DNA of 64,000 nucleotides from CAVQRB01 sp963715055. Lineage in GTDB: Bacteria; Pseudomonadota; Alphaproteobacteria; Rhodobacterales; Rhodobacteraceae. The notes beneath the pieces are model-generated. The model had not been told where the DNA came from and made no database searches. It saw only the letters and a program-made list of their open reading frames with translations. Below are positions 26,828-35,472 of this stretch, in pieces. The position numbers and the translations under genes were made by a program. Position 1 is the stretch's first letter. Every line of letters begins with the position of its first letter. The stretch covers positions 186,001-250,000 of the forward strand of contig CAVQRB010000006.1 in NCBI GenBank assembly GCA_963715055.1, given 5' to 3'.

Positions 26828-28004
26828 TGCGGGCCGCGACCATGCCTTTCTCTGGCTCGTCCTCGTTGAGCACCGGGAAGTGGCGGCGCAGAGTGTCGTG
26901 ATAGCTGCGCACACAGTTCTCCAGATCCGACAGGATCACCCCGTCATAGCCGCTGGAAAAGGCGGCCTCCCAGGTCCAGCGTACGAGTTCCTCGTCCTCC
27001 TCGGAGGTCAGCCGGTCGATCCGCTCGCTGAGATAGCGCGAAAGCCGCATGCGACGGTCCTCATTGGCCAGCCTGTAGGTGGTGCCCCGTTGCATGGTCT
27101 GTCCGAACTCCAGCGGAAACTCCTGATAGAATTTCACACTATCGGGATAGATGCCAAGCACGCAATTCGGAAATAGCCCGATATAGAGCCAGGCCTTTCC
27201 GTGCTGTTCGTCGAGACCTTCAGGCGGACGCAGGATCGAGGTATAGGCACGAACGCTCCACAACCGGTTGTCGGCATTGCGGAATTCCGAGAAGGACCGC
27301 GAGGTGCCGTCCTTGAACTCCTCGTCGTAGTAATGCGAGCCGAAGAGGTCATGCAGGCCGGGGTGGGCCATCGGCACATGGTAGCCTTCGTTGTCCACAT
27401 CGCGCACGCATTTCCAGTTCACCGCAGCGGTCTGGGCGTAAAAGCCGTCGCCGCCGGGCATCAGCGTGTCGAGATCGTATTGCGCAAGTTCCTCATCGAA
27501 GCGCCGCATGACCTCGCGCATCGCGGGTTGCGGTCCGGGCCTGAAGCGCACGAATACGAAACCGCGCCATATATCGGTTTCAATGGCTTTAAGGCCAAAG
27601 GCGACCGGATCGAGCGGCGGCAGCTTGTCGGGCTGCGCGGCCCCCCGCAGCGTGCCATCGAGATTGTAGACCCAGCCGTGAAACGGGCAGATGATCGCAC
27701 CCTTGCAATTGCCCTGCTCCTTGCCGACGACACGAGAGCCGCGATGCCGGCAGAGGTTGTGAAACCCGCGCACCTTGCCGTCCTGCCCGCGGATGACAAG
27801 CGCCCGCTCTCCCACACAATCGAGCGTCACGAAATCACCGGTCTCGGGCAGGTCGTTGACATGGCACACCAGTTGCCAATGCGAGCGGAAGAGAAGGTCC
27901 TTCTCCATCTCGAGCATCTCGGTGTTGAAGTAGCTCCAGGCCGGCAGACCTTTGCGATCGTGGTCATTGGGCAGGGCTTGGGCCTGTCTGATGGGGTTGG
28001 ACAT
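26790..28004 (-). CDS. Rieske 2Fe-2S oxygenase, second type
   Basis: 404-residue Rieske oxygenase alpha subunit, clearly different from the one at 22744. Rieske ligands are Cys85 and His87 (LCRHRGSRV) and Cys106 and His109 (CPFHGW). The mononuclear site includes His209 and His214 in DVDNEGYHVPMAHPGL. ATG at 28004 follows GGAG; upstream ATG 28019 is also possible. It is the first gene of the minus-strand operon, directly downstream of operator 3. Two distinct Rieske oxygenases in one operon suggest two successive oxidations, for example two demethylations or a demethylation followed by ring or C-N cleavage. Confidence 0.87.
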   Translation of the reverse strand: MSNPIRQAQALPNDHDRKGLPAWSYFNTEMLEMEKDLLFRSHWQLVCHVNDLPETGDFVTLDCVGERALVIRGQDGKVRGFHNLCRHRGSRVVGKEQGNCKGAIICPFHGWVYNLDGTLRGAAQPDKLPPLDPVAFGLKAIETDIWRGFVFVRFRPGPQPAMREVMRRFDEELAQYDLDTLMPGGDGFYAQTAAVNWKCVRDVDNEGYHVPMAHPGLHDLFGSHYYDEEFKDGTSRSFSEFRNADNRLWSVRAYTSILRPPEGLDEQHGKAWLYIGLFPNCVLGIYPDSVKFYQEFPLEFGQTMQRGTTYRLANEDRRMRLSRYLSERIDRLTSEEDEELVRWTWEAAFSSGYDGVILSDLENCVRSYHDTLRRHFPVLNEDEPEKGMVAARNAELLRQQAGNG

Positions 28005-28029
28005 GGGGACTCCGTTCATGCTTTCGGGA

Positions 28030-28058
28030 AGCGTACCAAATTTCTTTGAGCGCTCAAA
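28030..28058 (-). promoter_or_regulatory. operator 3 (TTTGAGCGCTCAAA) overlapping a candidate promoter
   Basis: The 14-base palindrome occupies 28045-28058. On the minus strand TTGAGC within it (28057-28052) can serve as a -35 box, followed after 16 bases by TACGCT (28035-28030) as -10, 26 bases before the Rieske ATG. Binding of the TetR-type protein here would block RNA polymerase directly. Confidence 0.7.
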
Positions 28059-28513
28059 CAAAAAAATTGCACCCCACGTTCAATCTGGAATGTCTGCGCT
28101 GGCTGTCCGGCAGGTTGCTGCTTGAACCGCGCAAAAAACTTCCAGATCCCTGGTATTGCAAAACTGCCCGGCGCGCCGCCGGAAAAGCACGCCCGCCCGC
28201 GACCGGCGGCCCTTGAGGTGTTGCCTGAGGAATGCCGGCGCAACTTGATGCAGCCCTGAAGGGCCTGGACATGGCGCGAGGCTGCGCTCCTTGTAGCTGT
28301 CGGGGTCCGGCGCGTTCCGAAGCCCGATCGCGTTCAAACCTGCGACCGCCGTTCGGTCGGACATGACCTGCCGGCTCTCGGCCGGATCCAAGGTCGTGCC
28401 GGGCAGTGATCACCCGCTTCCCTGTCGCGCCGCCTCGCGAGAAGGGCGAATGTTCTGCAGGGGGCGCGGTTGCAATGGCGCGTTGACTGGTGTGCCTGAA
28501 CAGGCCCTGAAGA
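28059..28513. other. intergenic region with no recognised gene
   Basis: About 450 bases between the Rieske operon promoter and the GGDEF/EAL gene stop. Short open frames exist on both strands, but none has a ribosome-binding site or recognisable motif. I see no tRNA-like cloverleaf or strong terminator. Confidence 0.5.
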
Positions 28514-31153
28514 TCAGGCGCGTCTGCGCGGCTGATGCAGGCCCGCATCGTCGGTCCGTGGCAATTCGCCAAGGATGAAAGAACGAATTTGCTGAGCATT
28601 CATCGGGTGCGCCAGTGCATAGCCTTGCAGATATCCGCAGCCGATGTCCTGAAGAATACGGACATGCTCCACGGTTTCGACGCCTTCGGCGACGACCTGC
28701 ACATCGAGCATGTGACCTATTTCAATGATGGTCTCCACCAGATCCCGCTGCCGTTGCGACTCCACGATCGGCTTGATCAGAAGACGATCGATCTTGAGCC
28801 GTTTCGGAGCAATCTGCAGCAGGCTGACGATAGAGGCATGTCCGCTGCCGAAATCGTCGATCTCCACATCAATGCCCATCTTCTCGATCAGTTTGAGGTT
28901 GGCTTCGATCGTGTCGTTCTTGGCGTCGAGAAAAGCCGATTCCAGCAATTCGAAGGAGAGCTTGCCGGCAGGAATATTGAGCCCGCGAAACCGGTCGCCG
29001 AGGCGCGGATCGTTCAGGCGGTGCGACGACACGTTGACTGAGACCCGCGGGATGTCGATGCCATGCGCCTTCCAGCCTTCCATGTCCTGCAGCGCCTTTT
29101 GCAACACGAGCTCGTCGAACTGCGCGAGCAACCCCATGTCTTCCGCGGTTCTGAGAAATTCGTCCGGCATGATCAGCCCGTATTCCGCGCTTTCCCACCG
29201 CACCAGGGCTTCGAGCCCCGAAATCTCCAGTGTCGTCGCGTCGAATTGCGGCTGGTAGTGGCAGGTGATCTCGCCCTGGTCGAACCCGGCCAAGAGGGCA
29301 TCGAAGGAGTTTTTGCGCCGGCGCGCCTCTTCCTTCATCGATCTGTCAAAGAACCTGGACCGCCCGCGACCCGCTTTCTTGGCCTCGTAGAGAGCGAGAT
29401 CCGCATCAATGAAAATGCTGGTGTCGCGCAGGGTCTTGCGGCTGGCCAAGGCGATGCCGATGCTGGTGCCGATGTTGCATTGCTGGGCAGCATAAAAATA
29501 GGGCCTGGCCATCTCCTCGATGATCTTCCTGGCCATCGAGGCAATTTCCTGTTTTGGCGGTGCGTCTGCCAGAAGGGCCACGAATTCATCGCCGCCGACC
29601 CGTGAGACGAGTGTACCGGGCGGCAGCAGCCTGTTCAGAAGACCTGCGGCGTGTTTGAGTGTGGCATCGCCCGCGTCATGCCCAAGTGTATCGTTGATCT
29701 GCTTGAAGTGATCGATGTCGAAATGCAGCACGGCAACCCGTGTGTTCTCGGCCGCGCGTTGCTTCACCAGCCTGGTGAAGGCATCGTCGAGATATCGCCG
29801 GTTGGCGAGCCCGGTCAGCGCGTCGTGGCGGCTTTCGTATTCCAGTTTCGCCCTTGCGTTCTCGAGTTCCTGCGCCTTTTCGTAATCCCCGGTCACATCG
29901 AAACTGACACCGTAGTAATACCCGCCGCCATCGGTGTGCATGAAGTATTTTCCGCGAGTGCGGACATGCCCAGTGGTCCCGTCGCGCCTTTGGATCCTGT
30001 AGTCGAAGGCGAGGTCCTCACGCGCCTGCATCCGATCTCGCACGACGCGGCTCACCGCCTCGCGATCCTCGGGATGAATGAAGTCCTCCCAGGCGCGCGG
30101 ATGCACATGGTTGCTGTTGCCCGGAATGCCCAGAAGCGCCAGCATCCGGTCATCCCAATAGGTATGCTCCGCCCCGATGTCGTATTCCCAGCGCCCCATT
30201 TCTGCCGTGTCCATCGCGATATGGAGGCGTTGGGCCATGCGCTGGCTTTCCATTTCGACATTCTTGATGTCCGAAATATCGGTGTCTGTGCCGATGATGC
30301 GCGCGGGCAGACCGGCACGATCACGCCGCACCACGCGTCCGCTGCTCAGGAACCAGACCCAATGCCCTGCCGCGTGGCGCTGTCGGAACTTGTAGTTGAC
30401 GATATCCGTCTCGCCGCTGTCCAGCCGCGCAAGTTCGCTTTTGATATGGTCGAGATCGCCCGGATGGATCGTCTCCAGCCAGTCTTCGGTCGAGCCGGGA
30501 AAACTGTCGGTCTCGGTGAGGCCGCGCAATCTGCGCCAGGTCTGTGATACATAGTGACGCCCCGTTTCGAAATCGTGATCCCACACGCCCTGGTTCGCAC
30601 TGAGAACGGCGATCTTCCAGCGCCACTCGCTCTCGGCAAGCGAAAATTCCGTCGGCGACCCGGACGGCGCAGCGAGCGGCACCGCTTCGATCACCGCAGT
30701 GGGTGCCGGTATGATCCAGTCCTGATCCGCCATGCGCGCAACGTGCGACGGCATCTGCAGGGCAGGCGCCTCGGGCGACGGGTCGGTCAGTTGCATGGGC
30801 AGCGCCTGAAGCAGATAGCCCAGACACCCCCCGGCGCTGTCTGTGACCCTGCTGGCGCGGAAGTGGGTAGAAGGCGCGCGGGCAATGCATAGTCTTTGCC
30901 CGTCGCAAAGCGCATCGAGGCGGACAAGTCGATCCTCCTGCGCCGGCGCCTTCGCGTCGGTTGCGACAAGAAAGAGACTGCGGCAGTCTTGCCCGAGCAG
31001 ATCAGCCTCTTCGTCCTGCGCGAGCAGCGACAGGGCAGCCGCATTGGTTGCCAGGAGGGTGAAGTCATCCGACACGAAGACAGCCGCAGTGTTCATGGCC
31101 CCGATCAAGGGCCTGATCACCATGTCAACTTGATCGCTGCGCGCGCTACCCAT
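28514..31153 (-). CDS. PAS-PAS-GGDEF-EAL cyclic di-GMP protein
   Basis: 879-residue signalling protein without evident membrane helices. A PAS-like N-terminal region is followed by PAS domains at about 176-300 and 310-430, a GGDEF domain with intact GGDEF at 520-524, and an EAL domain with EALVRW starting at 648 and DDFGSGHAS further on. Both catalytic motifs look intact, so it may make and degrade c-di-GMP. No RxxD inhibitory site precedes GGDEF (the segment reads LLPPGTLVSRV). ATG at 31153 follows GGAGGGG, so an upstream TTG at 31189 is rejected. It is not co-transcribed with the catabolic cluster. The PAS ligands are unknown. Confidence 0.92.
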   Translation of the reverse strand: MGSARSDQVDMVIRPLIGAMNTAAVFVSDDFTLLATNAAALSLLAQDEEADLLGQDCRSLFLVATDAKAPAQEDRLVRLDALCDGQRLCIARAPSTHFRASRVTDSAGGCLGYLLQALPMQLTDPSPEAPALQMPSHVARMADQDWIIPAPTAVIEAVPLAAPSGSPTEFSLAESEWRWKIAVLSANQGVWDHDFETGRHYVSQTWRRLRGLTETDSFPGSTEDWLETIHPGDLDHIKSELARLDSGETDIVNYKFRQRHAAGHWVWFLSSGRVVRRDRAGLPARIIGTDTDISDIKNVEMESQRMAQRLHIAMDTAEMGRWEYDIGAEHTYWDDRMLALLGIPGNSNHVHPRAWEDFIHPEDREAVSRVVRDRMQAREDLAFDYRIQRRDGTTGHVRTRGKYFMHTDGGGYYYGVSFDVTGDYEKAQELENARAKLEYESRHDALTGLANRRYLDDAFTRLVKQRAAENTRVAVLHFDIDHFKQINDTLGHDAGDATLKHAAGLLNRLLPPGTLVSRVGGDEFVALLADAPPKQEIASMARKIIEEMARPYFYAAQQCNIGTSIGIALASRKTLRDTSIFIDADLALYEAKKAGRGRSRFFDRSMKEEARRRKNSFDALLAGFDQGEITCHYQPQFDATTLEISGLEALVRWESAEYGLIMPDEFLRTAEDMGLLAQFDELVLQKALQDMEGWKAHGIDIPRVSVNVSSHRLNDPRLGDRFRGLNIPAGKLSFELLESAFLDAKNDTIEANLKLIEKMGIDVEIDDFGSGHASIVSLLQIAPKRLKIDRLLIKPIVESQRQRDLVETIIEIGHMLDVQVVAEGVETVEHVRILQDIGCGYLQGYALAHPMNAQQIRSFILGELPRTDDAGLHQPRRRA

Positions 31154-31192
31154 CACCCCTCCAACCAATACCCTTCGCAGCCTAGGCACATT

Positions 31193-31229
31193 CGTTTAAG
31201 GACCGGTTATCGTTTAAAATTGACCGGTT
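31193..31229. repeat. tandem repeat CGTTTAA + GACCGGTT upstream of the c-di-GMP gene
   Basis: CGTTTAA at 31193-31199 and 31211-31217, GACCGGTT at 31201-31208 and 31222-31229. The GACCGGTT copies are 21 bases apart, two DNA turns, and 40-76 bases upstream of the ATG at 31153. The arrangement looks like a pair of regulator half-sites on one DNA face. Confidence 0.45.
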
Positions 31230-31337
31230 TTCCCGGTTGCGCCGACGCCACGCGCAGGTCCTTGCCGTTCGGCTGGCCGCGGCGGTCCGGGGCAATTCGC
31301 AAGAATGCATAGTGAAGTGCAATGTTCTCCGCATCGC

Positions 31338-33329
31338 TCAAAAGATCCTCAGACCGACGTCGCGCCAAAGCCGTTCCCAGACGAAGTAATCCGTGAAATA
31401 CCCGGTGTGCCCTGCGGCTTTCACCTCCCAGTTGCCTGCGAGACCGGGGATCTCGTCGATGGTGGTTCCGACGAAATCATCCGTCCGGAAGATGTTGTGC
31501 CAGATGAGCCCCGGCGGCATCGCTTGGGTCGACACCTGAAAGACCTCACCGAAATAGCGCCGGTAGATATGGGTGACGGGGGAGCCCATGGTCACCAGGA
31601 GCACAGAGACAGGCAGCGGGGGCCTCAAGGGCTTGCCGGTGTCTGCGATCTTTCGCTTGACCCATTCGTTTTGCAACATCTGCGTCGCGATCACGGTGCC
31701 CTGCGAGTGGGAGATGATCGTGATGCGGTCGGGTTTCAGAACTTCGAGGCCATAATAGAGAACGCGCCGGAACCGGGCGTTGATCGCATTGCGCTCGGTG
31801 AAATTCTCCTTGCGGGCGCTCGCATCGCTGCACCACATGCAGCGGTCCATCACCGCATAGGTGACGATATCGCGCGCGGTGCCGAGGCCTGCGGCGACGA
31901 AGTTGGAAAAGTAGTAGATCAGCAGGAAGAGACCCAGCAGCGAGGTCATCAGGTAGGGGGTAGCGCCCTCGAGCAGGGTAAGCGGATGGTGCAGCTCCGA
32001 CATCGGCCACTGATCGACCCAGGTCAGCAGCCAGGCCTGCGGGAACTCCCGGCGCAGGTGAAATGCGATGAAGAGGGCGATCATCAGGACGGCCACGAAA
32101 AAGGCCCATTGCAAACGGATGTTCAGAACGACCCGCGAGCGGGTTTCCGGCTGTTCAAAGAGACGCTCTTGGTAGATGCGGCGTATCACGTAAAGCCCGA
32201 AGCCGATGATGCCGAGCAGCACAATGCCCGCGAAAGTCACTGACAGGGAACTGAAGGCCTGATTCAACTGCGCAGCGAAATAGCCTTCGAGCAGCCCGAG
32301 CGGTGCGCCGGGTTCGGTCTGGCTCACACGTTGCACGAGGCTCACGAAGCCCATCCAGAGTGCCGACGAAAACACCAGCCAGAAGATCGCCATGGCGGCG
32401 CAGACGCTGGGGTAGATGACCCTGTGGCGCTTTTCGTCATGCGGCGGCAGGTGTTTGACCTGGATGAAGATGCTCAGATAGGCGAGCAGTGTGAGGGCGA
32501 TCACGGTCGTCCAGGCGTAGCTGAGCGCCGCGATGCTGAAATCCACGAAGCCTTCGAGATTGGGCAGGCAGCGATGCAGGCGTCCGTCGGTGGTGGGCCA
32601 GTTGCAGGTCGCACCTTCGAACCCGCCGTGGAACGTCCCGTATTCGGCCATCAGCAGAATGACGATGCCAAGCACGAACAGCCCCCGCCCGAAGATGCGC
32701 ACGAGGTATGTGCGTGCCCATCGCCAAAGCACGATCACACCGGCGCCAAAGGTGAGGCCACCATGCAGGTAGAACAACCACAAAAGCGGGATCTGCGACC
32801 AGTCGCGGTCAGGCCCCTGCGACGGCGTCGCGACGATTTCGAGCGGCGTCATGTCGAGCAGCAGGAGACAGGCTCCGATGGCCAGCATCACGTTCAGCGG
32901 TGCAACCACGCCATAAAACACCCATGTGAAACCATGAACGACGCCGGTGGGAAACCAGCGGCGGTTGTTTTCCACGTTGTCCATGGCGAGATAGCCGAGC
33001 CCGAGGACCACCCGCAACAGATCGAAAAACGTCCAGAAGGGCCCTTTCGGCGCGGGCGAGCGGTCTGCCCAGTAGACTTCCGCGAAGAGTGTCTCGTCGG
33101 TTCCGGTCACCGGCCGCACGCGGCGCAGGTGTACGGGAAAAAGACGCGCATTGCGCGGATTACCGTCGAACCGCGTCTCCGCAAGCTGGATCAGGTCGTG
33201 TTCCACCGTCACCGGCACGCGTTGGGAATGGGGGTGTTCCGTCGTTGCCGCGCCCACGACCTCGTCGACGGTCTCGCCCGGTTTTTGCTCGCCGATACCA
33301 TGTACGGTCAACACCAGATGCCGGCCCAT
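31338..33329 (-). CDS. membrane-embedded alpha/beta hydrolase-like protein, function unknown
   Basis: 663-residue protein. It begins with an alpha/beta-hydrolase strand and oxyanion-type loop (LVLTVHGIGEQ). This is interrupted from about residue 110 to 480 by roughly eight to nine hydrophobic helices, and then resumes with ITIISHSQGTVIATQML, a GxSxG-like nucleophile elbow (Ser in SHSQG). A late histidine in KAAGHTGYFTD could complete the triad. I know of lipase- or esterase-like proteins with such an N-terminal HGIGEQ motif but not a defined function. ATG at 33329 is preferred to TTG at 33341. It is a single-gene unit. Confidence 0.7.
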   Translation of the reverse strand: MGRHLVLTVHGIGEQKPGETVDEVVGAATTEHPHSQRVPVTVEHDLIQLAETRFDGNPRNARLFPVHLRRVRPVTGTDETLFAEVYWADRSPAPKGPFWTFFDLLRVVLGLGYLAMDNVENNRRWFPTGVVHGFTWVFYGVVAPLNVMLAIGACLLLLDMTPLEIVATPSQGPDRDWSQIPLLWLFYLHGGLTFGAGVIVLWRWARTYLVRIFGRGLFVLGIVILLMAEYGTFHGGFEGATCNWPTTDGRLHRCLPNLEGFVDFSIAALSYAWTTVIALTLLAYLSIFIQVKHLPPHDEKRHRVIYPSVCAAMAIFWLVFSSALWMGFVSLVQRVSQTEPGAPLGLLEGYFAAQLNQAFSSLSVTFAGIVLLGIIGFGLYVIRRIYQERLFEQPETRSRVVLNIRLQWAFFVAVLMIALFIAFHLRREFPQAWLLTWVDQWPMSELHHPLTLLEGATPYLMTSLLGLFLLIYYFSNFVAAGLGTARDIVTYAVMDRCMWCSDASARKENFTERNAINARFRRVLYYGLEVLKPDRITIISHSQGTVIATQMLQNEWVKRKIADTGKPLRPPLPVSVLLVTMGSPVTHIYRRYFGEVFQVSTQAMPPGLIWHNIFRTDDFVGTTIDEIPGLAGNWEVKAAGHTGYFTDYFVWERLWRDVGLRIF

Positions 33330-33468
33330 TGCACTTCCCAAAGAAACTCACGCGGTTTTTTCTACCATAGCATGTATTTTCAGGGGCTGCTAACCTGATT
33401 GAAATGTTTCGGGAATTTGTTTTGGCGTTGCCGTTGCGTCAGCAAGCCGGAGCCACGTCGCGCCCTGA

Positions 33469-33513
33469 CCATAAAAACTGAACACCCCTCCCGTTCGGGT
33501 GACGGAAGGGGTG
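33469..33513 (-). terminator. terminator for the 33562-34071 gene
   Basis: CACCCCT (33483-33489) pairs with AGGGGTG (33507-33513), extended inside by CCGT/ACGG. Read on the minus strand it is followed by TTCAGTTTTTA, so it would end transcription of the unknown gene. Confidence 0.65.
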
Positions 33514-33561
33514 AGAAAGCTTTGCCGGAACTGTCTCGGAAAGCCGCAGGCCAGGCAGCTC

Positions 33562-34071
33562 TCAGGCCATGCCGCCCACGTTTTTGAGCACCGCGTCGAT
33601 GTCGGCGAGGGTCTTGCGTTCGCTCTCGCTTACCTTTTCGCCGCCGAACCCCATGAACCCGCCCTCCTTGGCGGCTTCGGCCACGCCTTGCGCGGTTTCA
33701 TGCACAAGCGTCTTGATCGCCGGCAATTCGCCCGGTGCGACCGATGCAACGACCGCAAGCGCATCCTTGAGGCGCGCCACGGCCTCAGTGCTGGCCTCTG
33801 ACGGTTTGCGGCCCTTGATCAACTCCTTCATTCCAGCGCGAATGGCGTCGCGGCCTTCGGAAGTCTTGATCTCTTCGGCGATGCTTGCTGCAAGTGTGCC
33901 TGTGTCCGAAGCGCCACTCCTGGCTTGCAGCACGCGGGCCATGGCGGCGCTCTCCTGCACGGCGCCGACGAGGCCGCCCGGATCGGCTGCGGTGACCGCG
34001 AACCCGGCAAGAAATGGAATCTGGGCAACCTGTCCCCATTGCTCGGCTGAAAACCTGTCCTTCAAAGCCAT
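33562..34071 (-). CDS. hypothetical protein (169 aa)
   Basis: Soluble, mostly helical, alanine-rich protein with no signal peptide or membrane helix. I do not recognise the family. It has a glycine-containing stretch (GGFMGFGGEKVSESE) near the C-terminus and several short helices, and it resembles small stress-type or TerB-like helical proteins only in general composition. It is followed by a good terminator and is divergent from the next ABC operon, so it is probably monocistronic. Confidence 0.65.
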   Translation of the reverse strand: MALKDRFSAEQWGQVAQIPFLAGFAVTAADPGGLVGAVQESAAMARVLQARSGASDTGTLAASIAEEIKTSEGRDAIRAGMKELIKGRKPSEASTEAVARLKDALAVVASVAPGELPAIKTLVHETAQGVAEAAKEGGFMGFGGEKVSESERKTLADIDAVLKNVGGMA

Positions 34072-34338
34072 TCGACAAAACTCCCGTTGGTGTCAGAAAT
34101 TCAACCCTAGCACGATTCGTGCGACGGAACGAAGCGCGCCGCACACTGCGGCCTTGCCAGACGCCGGACAGCATGTATTCAATGTGTTACAATGGCATGG
34201 TTAATCCGGCCTGCGATCGCCACGCCGCTGAAATGCACTCGTGGCGAGGGGATGCACCATGTGCCTTGCGGTCCCGCTGAAGGGTCGCGCGGCGCAGCGT
34301 AAGAAACAGATCGAAATCTGCCCAAGGGGAGCAAACAA

Positions 34339-35400
34339 ATGACGACCAAACTACTGATGTCCGGCGTGGCAATACTTGCGATGACCGCCCTGTCCGCCCA
34401 AGCGGATACACTGCGCCTGCTGACCTGGGGCGGATACGCTCCCGAAGAGGTCATCGCCAAGTTCCAGGAGGAAACCGGACATACGGTCGAAGTGACCCTG
34501 TCCAACAACGAGGAAATGATCGCCAAGCTGCGGGCGACCAACGGCGGCGGGTTCGATCTCGCGCAGCCAAGCCAGGACCGGATCACCGGGGCGCAGGCGG
34601 AATTCGGGATCTACAAGCCCATGGATCTGAGCAAGATCGATGCGAGCCTTTTCATCCCGTCGATGTTGGAAGCCACGAAGAGCAATACGACCTTCGAGGG
34701 CGCGGTCTACGGTTTGCCGCATGTCTGGGGCACTGATGGTCTCGTTCTGAACACGGCGCAGGCGGGGAATGTAAAGGACTACATTGACCTTTGCGATCCT
34801 TCGGTCGCGGGCAAGGTCTCCTACCGGATGAAGCGCCCGACGCTGATCGGTTTCGCCTTCTCGATGGGGCTTGATCCCTTTGCGGCCTACGATGATCCTG
34901 ATGCCTACAAAGGGGTGATCGACCAGGTCGAGGCCAAGCTCACCGAGTGCAAGGCCAATGTGAAGACCTACTGGGAGGGCGGCGACGAGATCAAGAACCT
35001 GCTGCGCTCGGGCGAGGTCGTCGCGGCCATGGCCTGGGACACCGGCGGATGGCAGCTCAACGACGACAACAAGGACATCACATTCGTGGCCCCCGCGGCA
35101 GGCGCTCTGGGCTGGATCGACACCTTCGCGCTGCCTGCGCGCGGTCGTGCGGATGATGCCGCCTACGCCTGGATCAACTTCGTGATGCGTCCCGAGATCG
35201 CGGCGATGATCACCGCTTCGGCAGGCAACTTCACCGCCTCGCAGGGGGGCGAAGCCGAGGTCGATGACGCCCTGAAGGCCAAGTTCCAGGCGAGCTTCCC
35301 GCAGGAAGCGATCGACAACATCAAGTGGTATCCGCCGGTGCCTGCCGGTCTGGAAACCCTCGAAGGGGCGGCGCTCGACCGTATCAACGCGGCCAACTGA
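34339..35400 (+). CDS. polyamine-type ABC transporter substrate-binding protein (second system)
   Basis: 353-residue PotD-family binding protein. The signal peptide ends near LSAQA-DTLRLL, followed by LTWGGYAPEEVIAKFQEETG and GLPHVWGTDGLVLN. AAGGGGAGC precedes the ATG. It differs clearly from the protein at 20831. A strong terminator follows it, then the ATPase and two permease genes. Convergent genes for a gamma-glutamylamide synthetase-like protein, an aldehyde dehydrogenase and an alcohol dehydrogenase suggest an amine or amino alcohol ligand. That link is inferred from proximity. Confidence 0.9.
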   Translation: MTTKLLMSGVAILAMTALSAQADTLRLLTWGGYAPEEVIAKFQEETGHTVEVTLSNNEEMIAKLRATNGGGFDLAQPSQDRITGAQAEFGIYKPMDLSKIDASLFIPSMLEATKSNTTFEGAVYGLPHVWGTDGLVLNTAQAGNVKDYIDLCDPSVAGKVSYRMKRPTLIGFAFSMGLDPFAAYDDPDAYKGVIDQVEAKLTECKANVKTYWEGGDEIKNLLRSGEVVAAMAWDTGGWQLNDDNKDITFVAPAAGALGWIDTFALPARGRADDAAYAWINFVMRPEIAAMITASAGNFTASQGGEAEVDDALKAKFQASFPQEAIDNIKWYPPVPAGLETLEGAALDRINAAN

Positions 35401-35419
35401 TCCGGTGACATGACGCAAA

Positions 35420-35452
35420 GGGAAGCGCAGCCGCTGCGCTTCCCGATTTTTT
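35420..35452 (+). terminator. internal terminator/attenuator of the ABC operon
   Basis: GGGAAGCGCAGC (35420-35431) and GCTGCGCTTCCC (35433-35444) form a nearly perfect stem followed by GATTTTTT. It lies between the binding-protein gene and the ATPase gene, so most transcripts should stop here. It also argues against any ATPase start upstream of 35473. Confidence 0.88.
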
Positions 35453-35472
35453 ATTCGGAAACACCCCTCCTG

